23,674 nt of DNA, from NCBI GenBank assembly GCA_015485375.1, contig WFTU01000308.1, positions 1 through 23,674 on the forward strand, given 5' to 3'. Shown piece after piece: positions 1 to 7,090 of this stretch. Every line of letters starts with the position of its first letter. Positions within the stretch are counted from its first letter, which is position 1. Source of the stretch: Paracoccaceae bacterium (GTDB lineage: Bacteria; Pseudomonadota; Alphaproteobacteria; Rhodobacterales; Rhodobacteraceae). Made by a program: the position numbers and the translations under genes. Below the pieces are notes generated by a model. That model saw only the letters and a list, made by a program, of their open reading frames with translations. It did not search any database and had not been told where the DNA came from.

Positions 1-379
1 CCCTGTGATCCGCGCGATCCTGTCCGGTGACGAGGAAGGCTTCTGGCGGGCCGAGGCCGAGGCGCGCCGCATGGCCAATGTGCCACCTTACGGGCGGATG
101 GCGGGGATTATCGTCTCGGGCCCCGAGGAGGCGATGGTGTTCGATCTGGCCCGTTATCTGGCGCGCAACGCGGGGGCGCTGACGGCCATCGGCGCGCATG
201 TCTTCGGCCCCGCGCCCGCGCCGGTGGCAAGGATACGCGGGCGTTATCGGGTGCGCTTGCTGGTGAAGGCGGACAAGGGCGCGGCCCTGCAAGGGGCGCT
301 GCGGGCATGGCTGGGACCGGTAAAACCGCCGCGCAATGTGCGGGTGACGGTGGATGTGGACCCGCAGAGTTTTTATTGA
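1..379 (+). CDS. priA: Primosomal protein N' (PriA helicase), C-terminal fragment
   Basis: This is the last ~125 residues of PriA, the 3'-5' DNA helicase that recognises stalled or repaired forks and reloads the replisome. The gene starts before the window and is read in the frame beginning at base 2. Recognition rests on the C-terminal domain. An early segment reads GDEEGFWRAEAEARR followed by a PPYGRMAG-type stretch. A GPAPAPVARIRGRYRVRLLV block is typical of the PriA end domain. The protein finishes with DVDPQSFY, a near-invariant PriA ending. The helicase core and zinc-binding domain lie outside the window and cannot be assessed. A GTG at position 5 is an internal valine rather than a start. 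No oddity is visible in the retained part. Confidence 0.93.
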   Translation, partial: PVIRAILSGDEEGFWRAEAEARRMANVPPYGRMAGIIVSGPEEAMVFDLARYLARNAGALTAIGAHVFGPAPAPVARIRGRYRVRLLVKADKGAALQGALRAWLGPVKPPRNVRVTVDVDPQSFY

Positions 380-380
380 G

Positions 381-397
381 GGGGAATTTATTTCCCC
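381..397 (+). terminator. Small hairpin just after priA (weak terminator candidate)
   Basis: GGGGAA (381-386), a TTTAT loop, then TTCCCC (392-397) form a perfect 6-bp stem starting 2 nt after the priA stop codon. No T-run follows, so intrinsic termination would be weak. It could equally be a leader structure for hisC. Confidence 0.3.
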
Positions 398-469
398 ACT
401 GTGTCGCGCGCGTCCTAGCCATCGGGCGGGGCAGGGGCTAAAAGCCTTGGAAAATATTGCGAGAGTGAC

Positions 470-1576
470 ATGACACATTCCACCATCAGGCCGCAGCCCG
501 GCATTCTGGATATCTCCCCCTATGTGGCGGGGGAGAGTTCGGTGGAGGGCAGTGCGCGCAACCGGATTATCAAGCTGAGCTCGAACGAGAACCCTTACGG
601 GCCGTCGCCGAAAGCGGTGGTGGCGTTCAGGGCGGCGGGGGAGGCTTTGGCGAGCTATCCCGATTCCGGCCACGGGGCCTTGCGCGCGGCAATCGGGCAG
701 GTGCATGGCGTTGATCCGGCGCGGGTGATTTGCGGCGCGGGCTCGGACGAGATCATTGCGTTTTTGTGTCAGGTCTATGCCGGTGTCGGGGACGAGGTGC
801 TGTATACGGAGCACGGGTTCTCGATGTATCGCATTTCCGCCTTGGCGGCGGGGGCGGTGCCGGTGGTGGCGCCCGAGGTGGAGCGGACCACGGATGTGGA
901 TGCGCTGCTGGCGGCCTGCACGGATAAAACGCGGCTGGTGTTTATTGCCAATCCGAACAACCCGACGGGGACGATGATTTCCGGCGAGGAGGTCGCGCGG
1001 CTGGCCGAGGGCTTGCCGGAGCAGGCCTTGCTGGTGCTGGACGGGGCCTATGCGGAGTTTGTCGAGGACGAGGCCTTCGATGCGGGGCTGGCGCTGGTCG
1101 AAAGCCGCGACAACGTGGTGATGACGCGGACGTTTTCAAAGATTTACGGGCTGGGCGGATTGCGTGTCGGCTGGGGCTACGGGCCGGAGCATGTGATTGA
1201 TGCGCTCAACCGGGTGCGCGGGCCGTTCAATGTCTCGGCGGCCGGTCTGGCGGCGGCGGAGGCGGCTGTGCTGGATGTGGAGTATACCGCGAAATGCAAG
1301 GCGCTGAACACGCAGTGGCGTGTGTGGCTGGAGGAGAAGCTGCGCGATATGGGGCTGGCGGTGGACGAGAGCTTCGGCAATTTTGTGCTGGCGCGGTTTG
1401 CCTCGGCAGAACAGGCGCTTATGGTGGACGATGTGCTGCGTTCGCGCGGGTTGATCGTGCGGCAGGTGGCCGGTTACGGTTTCCCCGAGGGGCTGCGGAT
1501 CACGGTGGGTGACGAAATCGGCTGCCGGCAGGTGGTGCAGGGGATACGGGATGCTTTGGAAGGCGGGGACGCATGA
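470..1576 (+). CDS. hisC: Histidinol-phosphate / aromatic aminotransferase HisC
   Basis: A 368-residue PLP-dependent fold-type I aminotransferase of the HisC family. It converts imidazole-acetol phosphate plus glutamate to histidinol phosphate, and many members also transaminate aromatic keto acids. Visible signatures are an N-terminal LSSNENPYGPSP (residues 36-47), NPNNPTGT (161-168), DGAYAEF (191-197), and the PLP-lysine segment TFSKIYGLGGLRVGW with Lys224. Length is normal for the family. The ATG at 470 is preceded only by a weak purine stretch (GAGAG, 461-465). The gene overlaps tyrC by ATGA, so the two are translationally coupled. Because its partner is prephenate/arogenate dehydrogenase, I infer that this copy may mainly serve tyrosine/phenylalanine synthesis. 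Sequence alone does not exclude the histidine role. Confidence 0.93.
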   Translation: MTHSTIRPQPGILDISPYVAGESSVEGSARNRIIKLSSNENPYGPSPKAVVAFRAAGEALASYPDSGHGALRAAIGQVHGVDPARVICGAGSDEIIAFLCQVYAGVGDEVLYTEHGFSMYRISALAAGAVPVVAPEVERTTDVDALLAACTDKTRLVFIANPNNPTGTMISGEEVARLAEGLPEQALLVLDGAYAEFVEDEAFDAGLALVESRDNVVMTRTFSKIYGLGGLRVGWGYGPEHVIDALNRVRGPFNVSAAGLAAAEAAVLDVEYTAKCKALNTQWRVWLEEKLRDMGLAVDESFGNFVLARFASAEQALMVDDVLRSRGLIVRQVAGYGFPEGLRITVGDEIGCRQVVQGIRDALEGGDA

Positions 1577-2496
1577 GCGAACAGTTTGAACATGTGGCGC
1601 TGATCGGGCTGGGGCTGATTGCCTCGTCGATTTCGCACGCGATGCGACGCGCGGGCATGACCGCGCGGATCACCGGCACGGCGCGTTCCGCCACCACGCG
1701 GGGCAAGGCGCGCAAGCTGGGGATTTGCGATCAGGTGTTCGATACGGCGGCCGATGCGGTGCGCGGGGCCGATCTGGTTATTCTGGCGGTGCCGGTGGGC
1801 GCGATGGAGGCGGTGGCAAAGGAAATCGCGCCGGTTCTGGAGCAGGGCGCGGTTGTGACCGACGTTGGCTCGGTGAAACGGGCGGTGATCTCGGCTGTGA
1901 AACCCAACCTTCCCGAACATGTTCACTTCATTCCGGGGCATCCGCTTGCAGGAACCGAACAATCGGGGCCGGAGGCGGGGTTTGCCAGCCTGTATGACAA
2001 TCGCTGGTGTATCCTGACGCCGGATGCGGAGACCGATCCGCAGGCGCTGTCGAAGCTGACGGCTTTCTGGCAGGCGCTGGGCGCGAATGTCGATACGATG
2101 GATGCGGATCACCATGATCTGGTGCTGGCGGTGACAAGCCACGCGCCGCATCTGATTGCCTATACGATGGTCGGTGTGGCCGATGATCTGGGGCGGGTGA
2201 CCGAGAGCGAGGTTGTGAATTACTCGGCCGCCGGTTTTCGGGATTTTACGCGGATTGCGGCCTCGGACCCGACCATGTGGCGCGATGTGTTTCTGAACAA
2301 CAAGGAAGCGACGCTGGAAATTCTCGGGCGCTTTACCGAGGAACTGTTTGCCTTGCAACGGGCAATCCGGACCGGTGACGGGGAGCATCTGCACGACTAT
2401 TTCACCCGCACGCGGGCCATCCGGCGCGGGATTATCGAGGCGGGGCAGGATACGGATGCGCCGAACTTCGGGCGCGACGAGGAGGACGAGGGATGA
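1573..2496 (+). CDS. tyrC: Prephenate/arogenate (cyclohexadienyl) dehydrogenase
   Basis: A 307-residue TyrA-family dehydrogenase that oxidatively decarboxylates prephenate and/or arogenate on the way to tyrosine. The N-terminal Rossmann domain opens with the dinucleotide motif GLGLIASS (12-19). The catalytic helical domain carries GHPLAGTEQSG (122-132), DHHDLVLAVTSHAPHLIAY (179-197) and GFRDFTRIAASDPTMWRDVF (221-240), all characteristic of the family. There is no fused chorismate mutase and no ACT domain, so it looks like the small monofunctional type. The start codon overlaps the hisC stop (ATGA at 1573-1576), and its own stop overlaps the next start in the same way. Specificity (prephenate versus arogenate, NAD versus NADP) cannot be told from these motifs, so the tyrC symbol follows the alphaproteobacterial cyclohexadienyl type. 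Confidence 0.92.
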   Translation: MSEQFEHVALIGLGLIASSISHAMRRAGMTARITGTARSATTRGKARKLGICDQVFDTAADAVRGADLVILAVPVGAMEAVAKEIAPVLEQGAVVTDVGSVKRAVISAVKPNLPEHVHFIPGHPLAGTEQSGPEAGFASLYDNRWCILTPDAETDPQALSKLTAFWQALGANVDTMDADHHDLVLAVTSHAPHLIAYTMVGVADDLGRVTESEVVNYSAAGFRDFTRIAASDPTMWRDVFLNNKEATLEILGRFTEELFALQRAIRTGDGEHLHDYFTRTRAIRRGIIEAGQDTDAPNFGRDEEDEG

Positions 2497-3131
2497 TTGC
2501 CGGACGCACGGGGCTGTGGATTTTGCTGGTGGCGGCTTTGGCCGGCTGCGGGCGGGCCAACAGCACGCGCGGGGCGGCACGCCAGCATGCGCCCGATCTG
2601 GCAGGGATGGAGCAGCTTTGCGGCAATCCCTCGCTGCAAGGGGTGAAACTGCCGCGCATCACCGAGAGCAATCCGCAATGCGGCATCCGCAATCCGGTGC
2701 AGGTGTTTTATGTCTCGGGTGTCGAGATGAATCCGGCGCCGGTGCTGAACTGCGATGCGGCCAATGCCTTGGCGACATGGGTGGACGGGGCGGCGATACC
2801 GGAGGTCTCGGCCATCGGCGAGCGGCTGACGCGGCTGCGGGTCGGGTCGGATTACGTTTGCCGGACGCGCAATTCGGTGCCGGGGGCGAAACTGTCGGAA
2901 CATGCGACGGGGAATGCCATTGATATTACCGCATTTACGCTGGCGAGCGGCGAGGTTTATACCATTCTTGAAGGCTGGTCCTCGCGGGCGTTCGGGGCGG
3001 TGATGCGGCGGATTTACAAGAAGGCTTGCGGGACGTTCGGGACGACTCTGGGGCCGGATGCGGATGCGGCGCATCAGGACAATCTGCATTTCGATGTGGC
3101 GTCCTATCGCGGCGGGGCTTACTGCCGCTAG
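2493..3131 (+). CDS. Extensin-like C-terminal family lipoprotein
   Basis: A 212-residue envelope protein of the 'extensin family' (extensin-like C-terminal domain). The first 19 residues form a lipoprotein signal: a hydrophobic stretch ending in the lipobox LAGC with Cys19 as the lipidation site. The rest has many cysteines (43, 63, 87, 123, 179, 211), consistent with disulfides in an oxidising compartment. SEHATGNAID (135-144) and AHQDNLHFD (193-201) supply His137, Asp144, His194 and His199. The pattern resembles the zinc site of M15/VanY-like peptidoglycan peptidases, so a role at the cell wall is a reasonable inference but unproven. The ATG overlaps the tyrC stop (ATGA), making it the third member of the operon. 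The TAG stop sits inside a perfect palindrome, CCGCTAGCGG (3125-3134). Confidence 0.85.
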   Translation: MIAGRTGLWILLVAALAGCGRANSTRGAARQHAPDLAGMEQLCGNPSLQGVKLPRITESNPQCGIRNPVQVFYVSGVEMNPAPVLNCDAANALATWVDGAAIPEVSAIGERLTRLRVGSDYVCRTRNSVPGAKLSEHATGNAIDITAFTLASGEVYTILEGWSSRAFGAVMRRIYKKACGTFGTTLGPDADAAHQDNLHFDVASYRGGAYCR

Positions 3132-3295
3132 CGGTGTTGATGATCACGTCACCTTCACGAATGTGTTACCGAAACGGGGTCTGAGAAGGCTGTCGGAGGG
3201 AGCCTCTGGCGGGGCCGCTGCTCGCGCCGGCGCACGGGCAGATCACGAATTTACACGTTGTTTTCGCGGGTTATTCCGATTTTTCGCCATTTGCA

Positions 3296-3327
3296 TATAG
3301 TGATGGCGAGTGCGATTTCGCGCGAAA
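3296..3327 (+). promoter_or_regulatory. Candidate promoter -10 with downstream palindromic operator
   Basis: TATAGT (3296-3301) lies in an AT-rich patch. A perfect palindrome, TTTCGCGCGAAA (3316-3327), follows 14 bases later, which would place it just past a start of transcription near 3308. I found no good -35 at normal spacing, so the promoter call is tentative. The palindrome is seen directly, and its role as an operator is inference. Confidence 0.35.
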
Positions 3328-3378
3328 GGTCCGGCGGCCCGCAGAGGGGCGCGGGCTCAACCGTAAACCGATTTTTCG

Positions 3379-3395
3379 TTGCGTTTTGAATGCAA
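3379..3395 (+). repeat. Short inverted repeat upstream of the rhodanese gene
   Basis: TTGCGTT (3379-3385), spacer TTG, then AATGCAA (3389-3395) give a 7-bp stem with one G-T pair. It lies 74 bases before the chosen start of the rhodanese gene and could be a leader hairpin or protein-binding site. Confidence 0.3.
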
Positions 3396-3469
3396 TGGTA
3401 GTGATGTAGGGGGGAGCGGATCAATCGGAGATGGTCGAAAAATCGTATTTAACGCGTAAAGGAGAGAAC

Positions 3470-4114
3470 ATGGGCATGCGTATCGGAGGGATTTTGGCCG
3501 GATTGCTGGGGTGGATGGCGCTGAGCGTTTCCGCCCAGGCACAGGAGGTCTGGATTACGCCCGACCTGCCGTATTTCGAATTCGAGGTCGGAGAGGAATT
3601 CTATCTGATCGAGCGGGATCAGGATAACGAGGCCCGCATTCCCGACGCTTTTGCCAAAACCTCGCGGCCCTGCCCGCCGTTCTGTATCCAGCCTGCGGTT
3701 GTGGCCGAGGGCGTGGAGAGTGTCGCGGAAATCGAGCTGATGGACTTCATCCTCGATTATGTCGAGACGAGCGAAGGCTTTCTGATCGATGCGCGTCTGC
3801 CGAGTTTCTACCAGACCGGCACGATCCCCGGTGCGATCAATATGCCGTTCAATATGTTCATCCCCTCGGGCGACAATCCGTTCCTTGACCAGCTGCTGGC
3901 GCTGCTGGGCGGGAAGTTGCAGACCTCGGGTGACTGGGACTTCACCGATGCCAAGAACCTGCTGTTGTTCAGCAACGGACCGTGGAGCGGACAGGCGCCG
4001 ATGGCGATTCACAATCTGCTGGCGCTGGGCTATCCGGCCGACCGGTTGCGGTATTACCGTGGCGGTATGCAGGACTGGGTCGGCATGGGTTTGAGCGTTA
4101 TTACTCCGCAATAG
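3470..4114 (+). CDS. Exported rhodanese-like protein lacking the catalytic cysteine
   Basis: A 214-residue protein with a Sec signal peptide (residues 1-25, cleavage after AQA) and one rhodanese-like domain. I chose the ATG at 3470 because AAAGGAGAG (3458-3466) precedes it. An ATG at 3431 in the same frame lacks a signal peptide start and RBS, while the ATG at 3476 is also possible. The mature part has a CPPFC pair (Cys68, Cys72). A rhodanese-like core follows, with LIDARLPSFYQTGTIPGAIN (105-124) and the end motif YYRGGMQDW (195-203). The active-site loop reads FSNGPWSGQ (167-175) with serine where sulfurtransferases have the persulfide cysteine. It is therefore probably not a classical sulfurtransferase and may bind a ligand or partner instead. 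It is followed by a LysM protein 18 bases later, presumably co-transcribed. Confidence 0.78.
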   Translation: MGMRIGGILAGLLGWMALSVSAQAQEVWITPDLPYFEFEVGEEFYLIERDQDNEARIPDAFAKTSRPCPPFCIQPAVVAEGVESVAEIELMDFILDYVETSEGFLIDARLPSFYQTGTIPGAINMPFNMFIPSGDNPFLDQLLALLGGKLQTSGDWDFTDAKNLLLFSNGPWSGQAPMAIHNLLALGYPADRLRYYRGGMQDWVGMGLSVITPQ

Positions 4115-4132
4115 GGACAGGTGGTTGGTGTT

Positions 4133-4990
4133 ATGGTAAAGACTTGCAAAACATTTCTGATGAGCCTGATAATCGGCAGCAGTGCGCTGGCCACGGTTGC
4201 GGTGGCGCGTGTATCGGCAGTGCCCGGGCCGGCGCCGGAAGCGGTGCTGGTCGATCGCGGTATTCGCGTGGCGCAGGCGACGGAGTTACCCTCCATCAAA
4301 CCTTCGGCCTTGCGGCGGATGACGTTTTATTCCGACAAGGCTATCACGGCGCTGTTCGATCTGGCCAAGGAGGATCTAGCGGCCGGACAGGGCGGTCCGA
4401 CGATTTCCACCGATACGACGGATAACCTGCGCACCGCCATCGAGCGGTTGCTGGACGCGGGGGAGAAAGCCGACCTGACGGTGGACGAGATCGCGCTGTT
4501 CTTTACGCAGCAGGTGCGCGAGCGGTTCTCCGGCCCTATTCCGTTTATCTTGCAGGATGCCAACGGCAATCTGGATGCAACGGAACTGTTCCGCGGTATC
4601 GAGGAAGCGCGGGGTGCCGGTCACAATATGAAAATGGCCTCGAATTACATGGCGCTGCTGAATGCCGAGGCAGCGCAGTTGGCCGGGGAAAGTGGTGGTG
4701 GCGATACCGGCGGCTCCGATACGCCGGCTTTGGCACCGCCGCAGGAAGCGCCTGTGGCGGCGGAGCCTGCGCGCGAGTATACGGAGGCCGAGCAGGCCAT
4801 TCTGGACCGCGTGGAAATCGTGAACGGCGAGCGCACCATTGTGGCGCAGCCCGGCGATACGCTGGCGGCGTTTGCGGCGGCGTTCTATGGCGATACCTTG
4901 CTGTATCGCAAAATCTATCTGGCGAATGAAACCGTGATGCGCTCCCCGAATGTTGTCGAGGTCGGGCAGCGGTTGAAGATACCGGAATAG
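4133..4990 (+). CDS. Exported LysM-domain protein of unknown function
   Basis: A 285-residue protein starting at the ATG at 4133, with AGGTGG (4119-4124) upstream. A GTG at 4121 in frame would sit on that site and is less likely. Residues 1 to ~29 form a signal peptide ending in VSA or an earlier AVA. The middle (~45-185) is helical and unrecognised, with an acidic stretch FILQDANGNLDATELF that looks partly like a calcium-binding EF-hand loop but does not fit its spacing. A Gly/Asp/Pro-rich linker follows. The last ~50 residues form a LysM-like module (QPGDTLAAFAAAFYGDTLLY through VVEVGQRLKIPE), which normally binds peptidoglycan or chitin-like glycans. Its position behind the rhodanese-like gene suggests a two-gene periplasmic unit. 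I do not recognise a specific function. Confidence 0.72.
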   Translation: MVKTCKTFLMSLIIGSSALATVAVARVSAVPGPAPEAVLVDRGIRVAQATELPSIKPSALRRMTFYSDKAITALFDLAKEDLAAGQGGPTISTDTTDNLRTAIERLLDAGEKADLTVDEIALFFTQQVRERFSGPIPFILQDANGNLDATELFRGIEEARGAGHNMKMASNYMALLNAEAAQLAGESGGGDTGGSDTPALAPPQEAPVAAEPAREYTEAEQAILDRVEIVNGERTIVAQPGDTLAAFAAAFYGDTLLYRKIYLANETVMRSPNVVEVGQRLKIPE

Positions 4991-5010
4991 GCTAGGGTCT
5001 ACGCCCTAGC
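4991..5010. terminator. Hairpin between convergent genes
   Basis: GCTAGGG (4991-4997) and CCCTAGC (5004-5010) form a perfect 7-bp stem with a TCTACG loop, starting directly after the LysM gene stop and covering the stop codon of the facing DUF2125 gene. It is placed as a two-way terminator, but there is no T-run on either side. Confidence 0.4.
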
Positions 5011-6016
5011 GCCCGAAGTAGGGGGCGTAGCCGATGGAGACGGGGCCGATGTAGGCTTTGCCGTTTTTGAAGCGCAGCGGGATCTCGATGCTTTCGGGGT
5101 TTCCGCTGATGCCGGCGATCAGGCCGAGGGCTTTTTCCACGTTTTTCGCGATGTCCGGTGCAAGGGTGCCGGAGGTTTCCGCCACTTCCAGCAGTTTGCG
5201 CCAGTTGCGGGCCTGCAGGGTGACGCGGCCGCTGGCGAAGCCTGTGGCCTCGATCGTCATGTCGCCGGCGCCGCGCAGTTCCAGCGTGCCCCAGTTGAAG
5301 GTCAGTTCGCGCAGCTTGATGGTTTGCAGGCGGGGGTTTTCGTTTTCGACCGAGAAACGGTCCCATTGTTTGTCGTAGGTAAGCGTGGCGTCGAGTTTGA
5401 CCAGCGGGATGGTTTCGGGCAGCAGGCCGGCGGGATCGACCTGTTTGCGCCAGCTTCGGGCCGGCGTCAGGTCGTCGAAACGCACGAACAGGTCATAGGC
5501 GGGGACATCGGTGATGGTCTGGCTGGCAAAATAGGCGGCGCTGATTTCGCCCGCGGTGGCGCGCCAGCCGTTGGCTCCCTCGAACACGCTGGATTTGGCC
5601 TCGAGTTGCAGGCGGTCGAGCGCCAGCGAGGTTTCCGGTTTGAAAACGATGGAGGCGCGGGCGAGTTCGCTTTCGATGGCGATACGTTCGTTCAGGCCGG
5701 AGACGACCTGCCTTCCGGGGAAGGCGACGATGATATGGTTGGGTTTGTAGGACAGGGCCAGAATCCAGAATTCCGGTGCGCTCCATGCCCAGCCCTGCGA
5801 CGGGTCGGCGAGTTCGAGGTTCTTGATCACCGTGTCGAAACGGTTGGGGAAGCCAATGACCTTCAGGCTGTCGGTCTGGGCCACCCATCCGGCGGCGCGG
5901 CGGTCCTCCAGCCAGAGGTCGAGCGCCTTTTTCTGGGCGGTCGAGCCGGTCCACCAGTAGGCACCCCAGCCCAGAACCGCCAGAAATACCAAAGTTGCCA
6001 GAGCGCGCATGGACAT
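5006..6016 (-). CDS. DUF2125 family membrane-anchored protein
   Basis: A 336-residue protein with one N-terminal transmembrane segment (about residues 4-22) and a large presumably periplasmic part. The segment WLEDRRAAGWVAQTD followed by VIGFPNRFD is the recognisable DUF2125 signature of alphaproteobacteria. The rest looks beta-rich with repeated short strands (for example LELRGAGDMTIEATGFASG), as in other envelope proteins of this family. Its function is unknown. Two starts are possible: the ATG at 6016, which touches a run of Gs, and the ATG six bases downstream at 6010, for which that G-run is a better-spaced ribosome-binding site. It is divergent from the ChaC gene, with about 60 bases between them, and convergent with the LysM gene. 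Confidence 0.78.
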   Translation of the reverse strand: MSMRALATLVFLAVLGWGAYWWTGSTAQKKALDLWLEDRRAAGWVAQTDSLKVIGFPNRFDTVIKNLELADPSQGWAWSAPEFWILALSYKPNHIIVAFPGRQVVSGLNERIAIESELARASIVFKPETSLALDRLQLEAKSSVFEGANGWRATAGEISAAYFASQTITDVPAYDLFVRFDDLTPARSWRKQVDPAGLLPETIPLVKLDATLTYDKQWDRFSVENENPRLQTIKLRELTFNWGTLELRGAGDMTIEATGFASGRVTLQARNWRKLLEVAETSGTLAPDIAKNVEKALGLIAGISGNPESIEIPLRFKNGKAYIGPVSIGYAPYFGR

Positions 6017-6076
6017 CCCCCCCGAATTCCGTAATCTGCCGCCTTATAGCAGACAGGCGGACAGGGACCAGTGACA

Positions 6077-6619
6077 ATGACAGCGCAGGAGTTTTGGGTG
6101 TTCGGATACGGCTCGCTGCTCTGGCGGCCGGGGTTCGAATATGTGGAGCGCAGATTGGCGACGCTGGAGGGGTTTGCGCGCTCTTTCTGTATGTATTCCT
6201 ATCATTATCGCGGCACGGAAGAGACACCGGGGCTGGTGCTGGCGCTGGACCCGCACGAAGGGGCGGCCTGTCACGGCGTCGGGTTCCGCGTGGCGGAGGA
6301 GCGGGCCGGGGAAACGCTGGCCTATCTGCGCGAGCGGGAGCTGGTGTCCTATGCCTATCTGGAGGAGCGCCATCCGGTGCGCTTCCATGACGGGGGCGAG
6401 GCGGAGGCGCTGTGTTACATCATCAACCGCGAGCATGAACAGTATGCGGGCGGGCTGGATCTGGCGGCGCAGGCGGAGATTATCGCGCGGGCCGAGGGCG
6501 GCATGGGGCGCAACGACGAGTATTTGTGGAATACGGTTGCCCATCTGGAAGAACTGGGCATTCGCGACGCCGAGCTGGAAGAGCTGGCGGAGCGGGTGAA
6601 AGCGGCCACGCGGGCGTAG
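6077..6619 (+). CDS. Glutathione-specific gamma-glutamylcyclotransferase (ChaC-like)
   Basis: A 180-residue cytosolic enzyme of the ChaC family, which cleaves the gamma-glutamyl group of glutathione to give 5-oxoproline and Cys-Gly. The substrate-binding loop VFGYGSLLWRPGF occupies residues 8-20. YLRERELVSY (83-92) supplies the catalytic glutamate, probably Glu88, aligned with the REK motif of ChaC proteins. The size is normal for bacterial members. I prefer the ATG at 6077, with AGGGA (6063-6067) nine bases upstream, over the in-frame GTG at 6071. The stop codon lies in the terminator hairpin that also faces nfeD. It is likely a single-gene unit. Confidence 0.9.
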   Translation: MTAQEFWVFGYGSLLWRPGFEYVERRLATLEGFARSFCMYSYHYRGTEETPGLVLALDPHEGAACHGVGFRVAEERAGETLAYLRERELVSYAYLEERHPVRFHDGGEAEALCYIINREHEQYAGGLDLAAQAEIIARAEGGMGRNDEYLWNTVAHLEELGIRDAELEELAERVKAATRA

Positions 6620-6626
6620 CCGCTTT
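6599..6626. terminator. Bidirectional terminator containing the chaC stop codon
   Basis: AAAGCGGC (6599-6606) and GCCGCTTT (6619-6626) form a perfect 8-bp stem. After one C-A mismatch it continues with ACG/CGT around a CGGG loop. A-run and T-run ends suit termination in both directions, for chaC on the plus strand and nfeD on the minus strand. The TAG stop of chaC (6617-6619) is inside the structure. Confidence 0.65.
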
Positions 6627-6631
6627 CGGGA

Positions 6632-7084
6632 TTAAAGGTGCTCGACCTCGACCGTCATGCCCTCGGAGGCGAGGATTTTCACCACATCGCCGGGTTTGGC
6701 GGTCTGTCCTTCGGGCCACGTTGCGGACCAGCGCAGCCCCTCGATTTCCACATGGCCTTCGCCAAGGTCGAAATCGGTGACACGGGCCTTTTTGCCAATG
6801 ATCTGTTTGGTGCGCTGGTTGAGGTTGGTTTCAGGCTCCTCCGAGGGTTGGAAGAACCGCCGGCCGACGAAGGTGATACCAACCGCCATAATGGCGAAGG
6901 CCGATACCTGAATGGCGCCCGGCATGGTCGGGATGATCCACAGCAGGACCGCCATGATAATCGCCGCCAGTCCCGGCCAGATCAGGAAGAAGGAGATGAC
7001 AACCATCTCCAGCGCCATCAGCAGCAGGCCGAAAGAAACCCACCACCAGGGGGAAATACCCTCGAGAAATGCAAAGAGGTCCAT
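6632..7084 (-). CDS. NfeD-family membrane protein (SPFH partner)
   Basis: A 150-residue inner-membrane protein of the short NfeD type. The N-terminal half holds hydrophobic helices (about residues 14-34, 38-54 and 57-74) with the WPGLAA turn. The C-terminal half (about 95-150) is the soluble OB-fold NfeD domain, with GKKARVTDFDLGEGHVEIEG and a WSATWPEG segment typical of the family. NfeD proteins act with SPFH/stomatin proteins in membrane microdomains, and this pair has the YbbK-QmcA arrangement. It begins six bases after the SPFH stop codon, with GGAG inside the end of the SPFH gene as ribosome-binding site, so translation is probably coupled. Confidence 0.9.
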   Translation of the reverse strand: MDLFAFLEGISPWWWVSFGLLLMALEMVVISFFLIWPGLAAIIMAVLLWIIPTMPGAIQVSAFAIMAVGITFVGRRFFQPSEEPETNLNQRTKQIIGKKARVTDFDLGEGHVEIEGLRWSATWPEGQTAKPGDVVKILASEGMTVEVEHL

Positions 7085-7090
7085 GACGGG

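Larger units (their letters stand above)
3132..3469. other. Gene-free region between the hisC operon and the rhodanese gene
   Basis: About 340 bases with no credible coding frame. The first half is GC-rich with no strong terminator. The second half turns AT-richer and holds a -10-like TATAGT (3296-3301), a 12-bp perfect palindrome (3316-3327) and a short inverted repeat (3379-3395), listed separately. It probably carries the promoter and control sites for the rhodanese/LysM pair. Confidence 0.6.

Noticed and set aside
3431..3469. Earlier start for the rhodanese-like protein
   Set aside because: It would add 13 polar residues ahead of the signal peptide and would place the clear AAAGGAGAG ribosome-binding site inside the gene.
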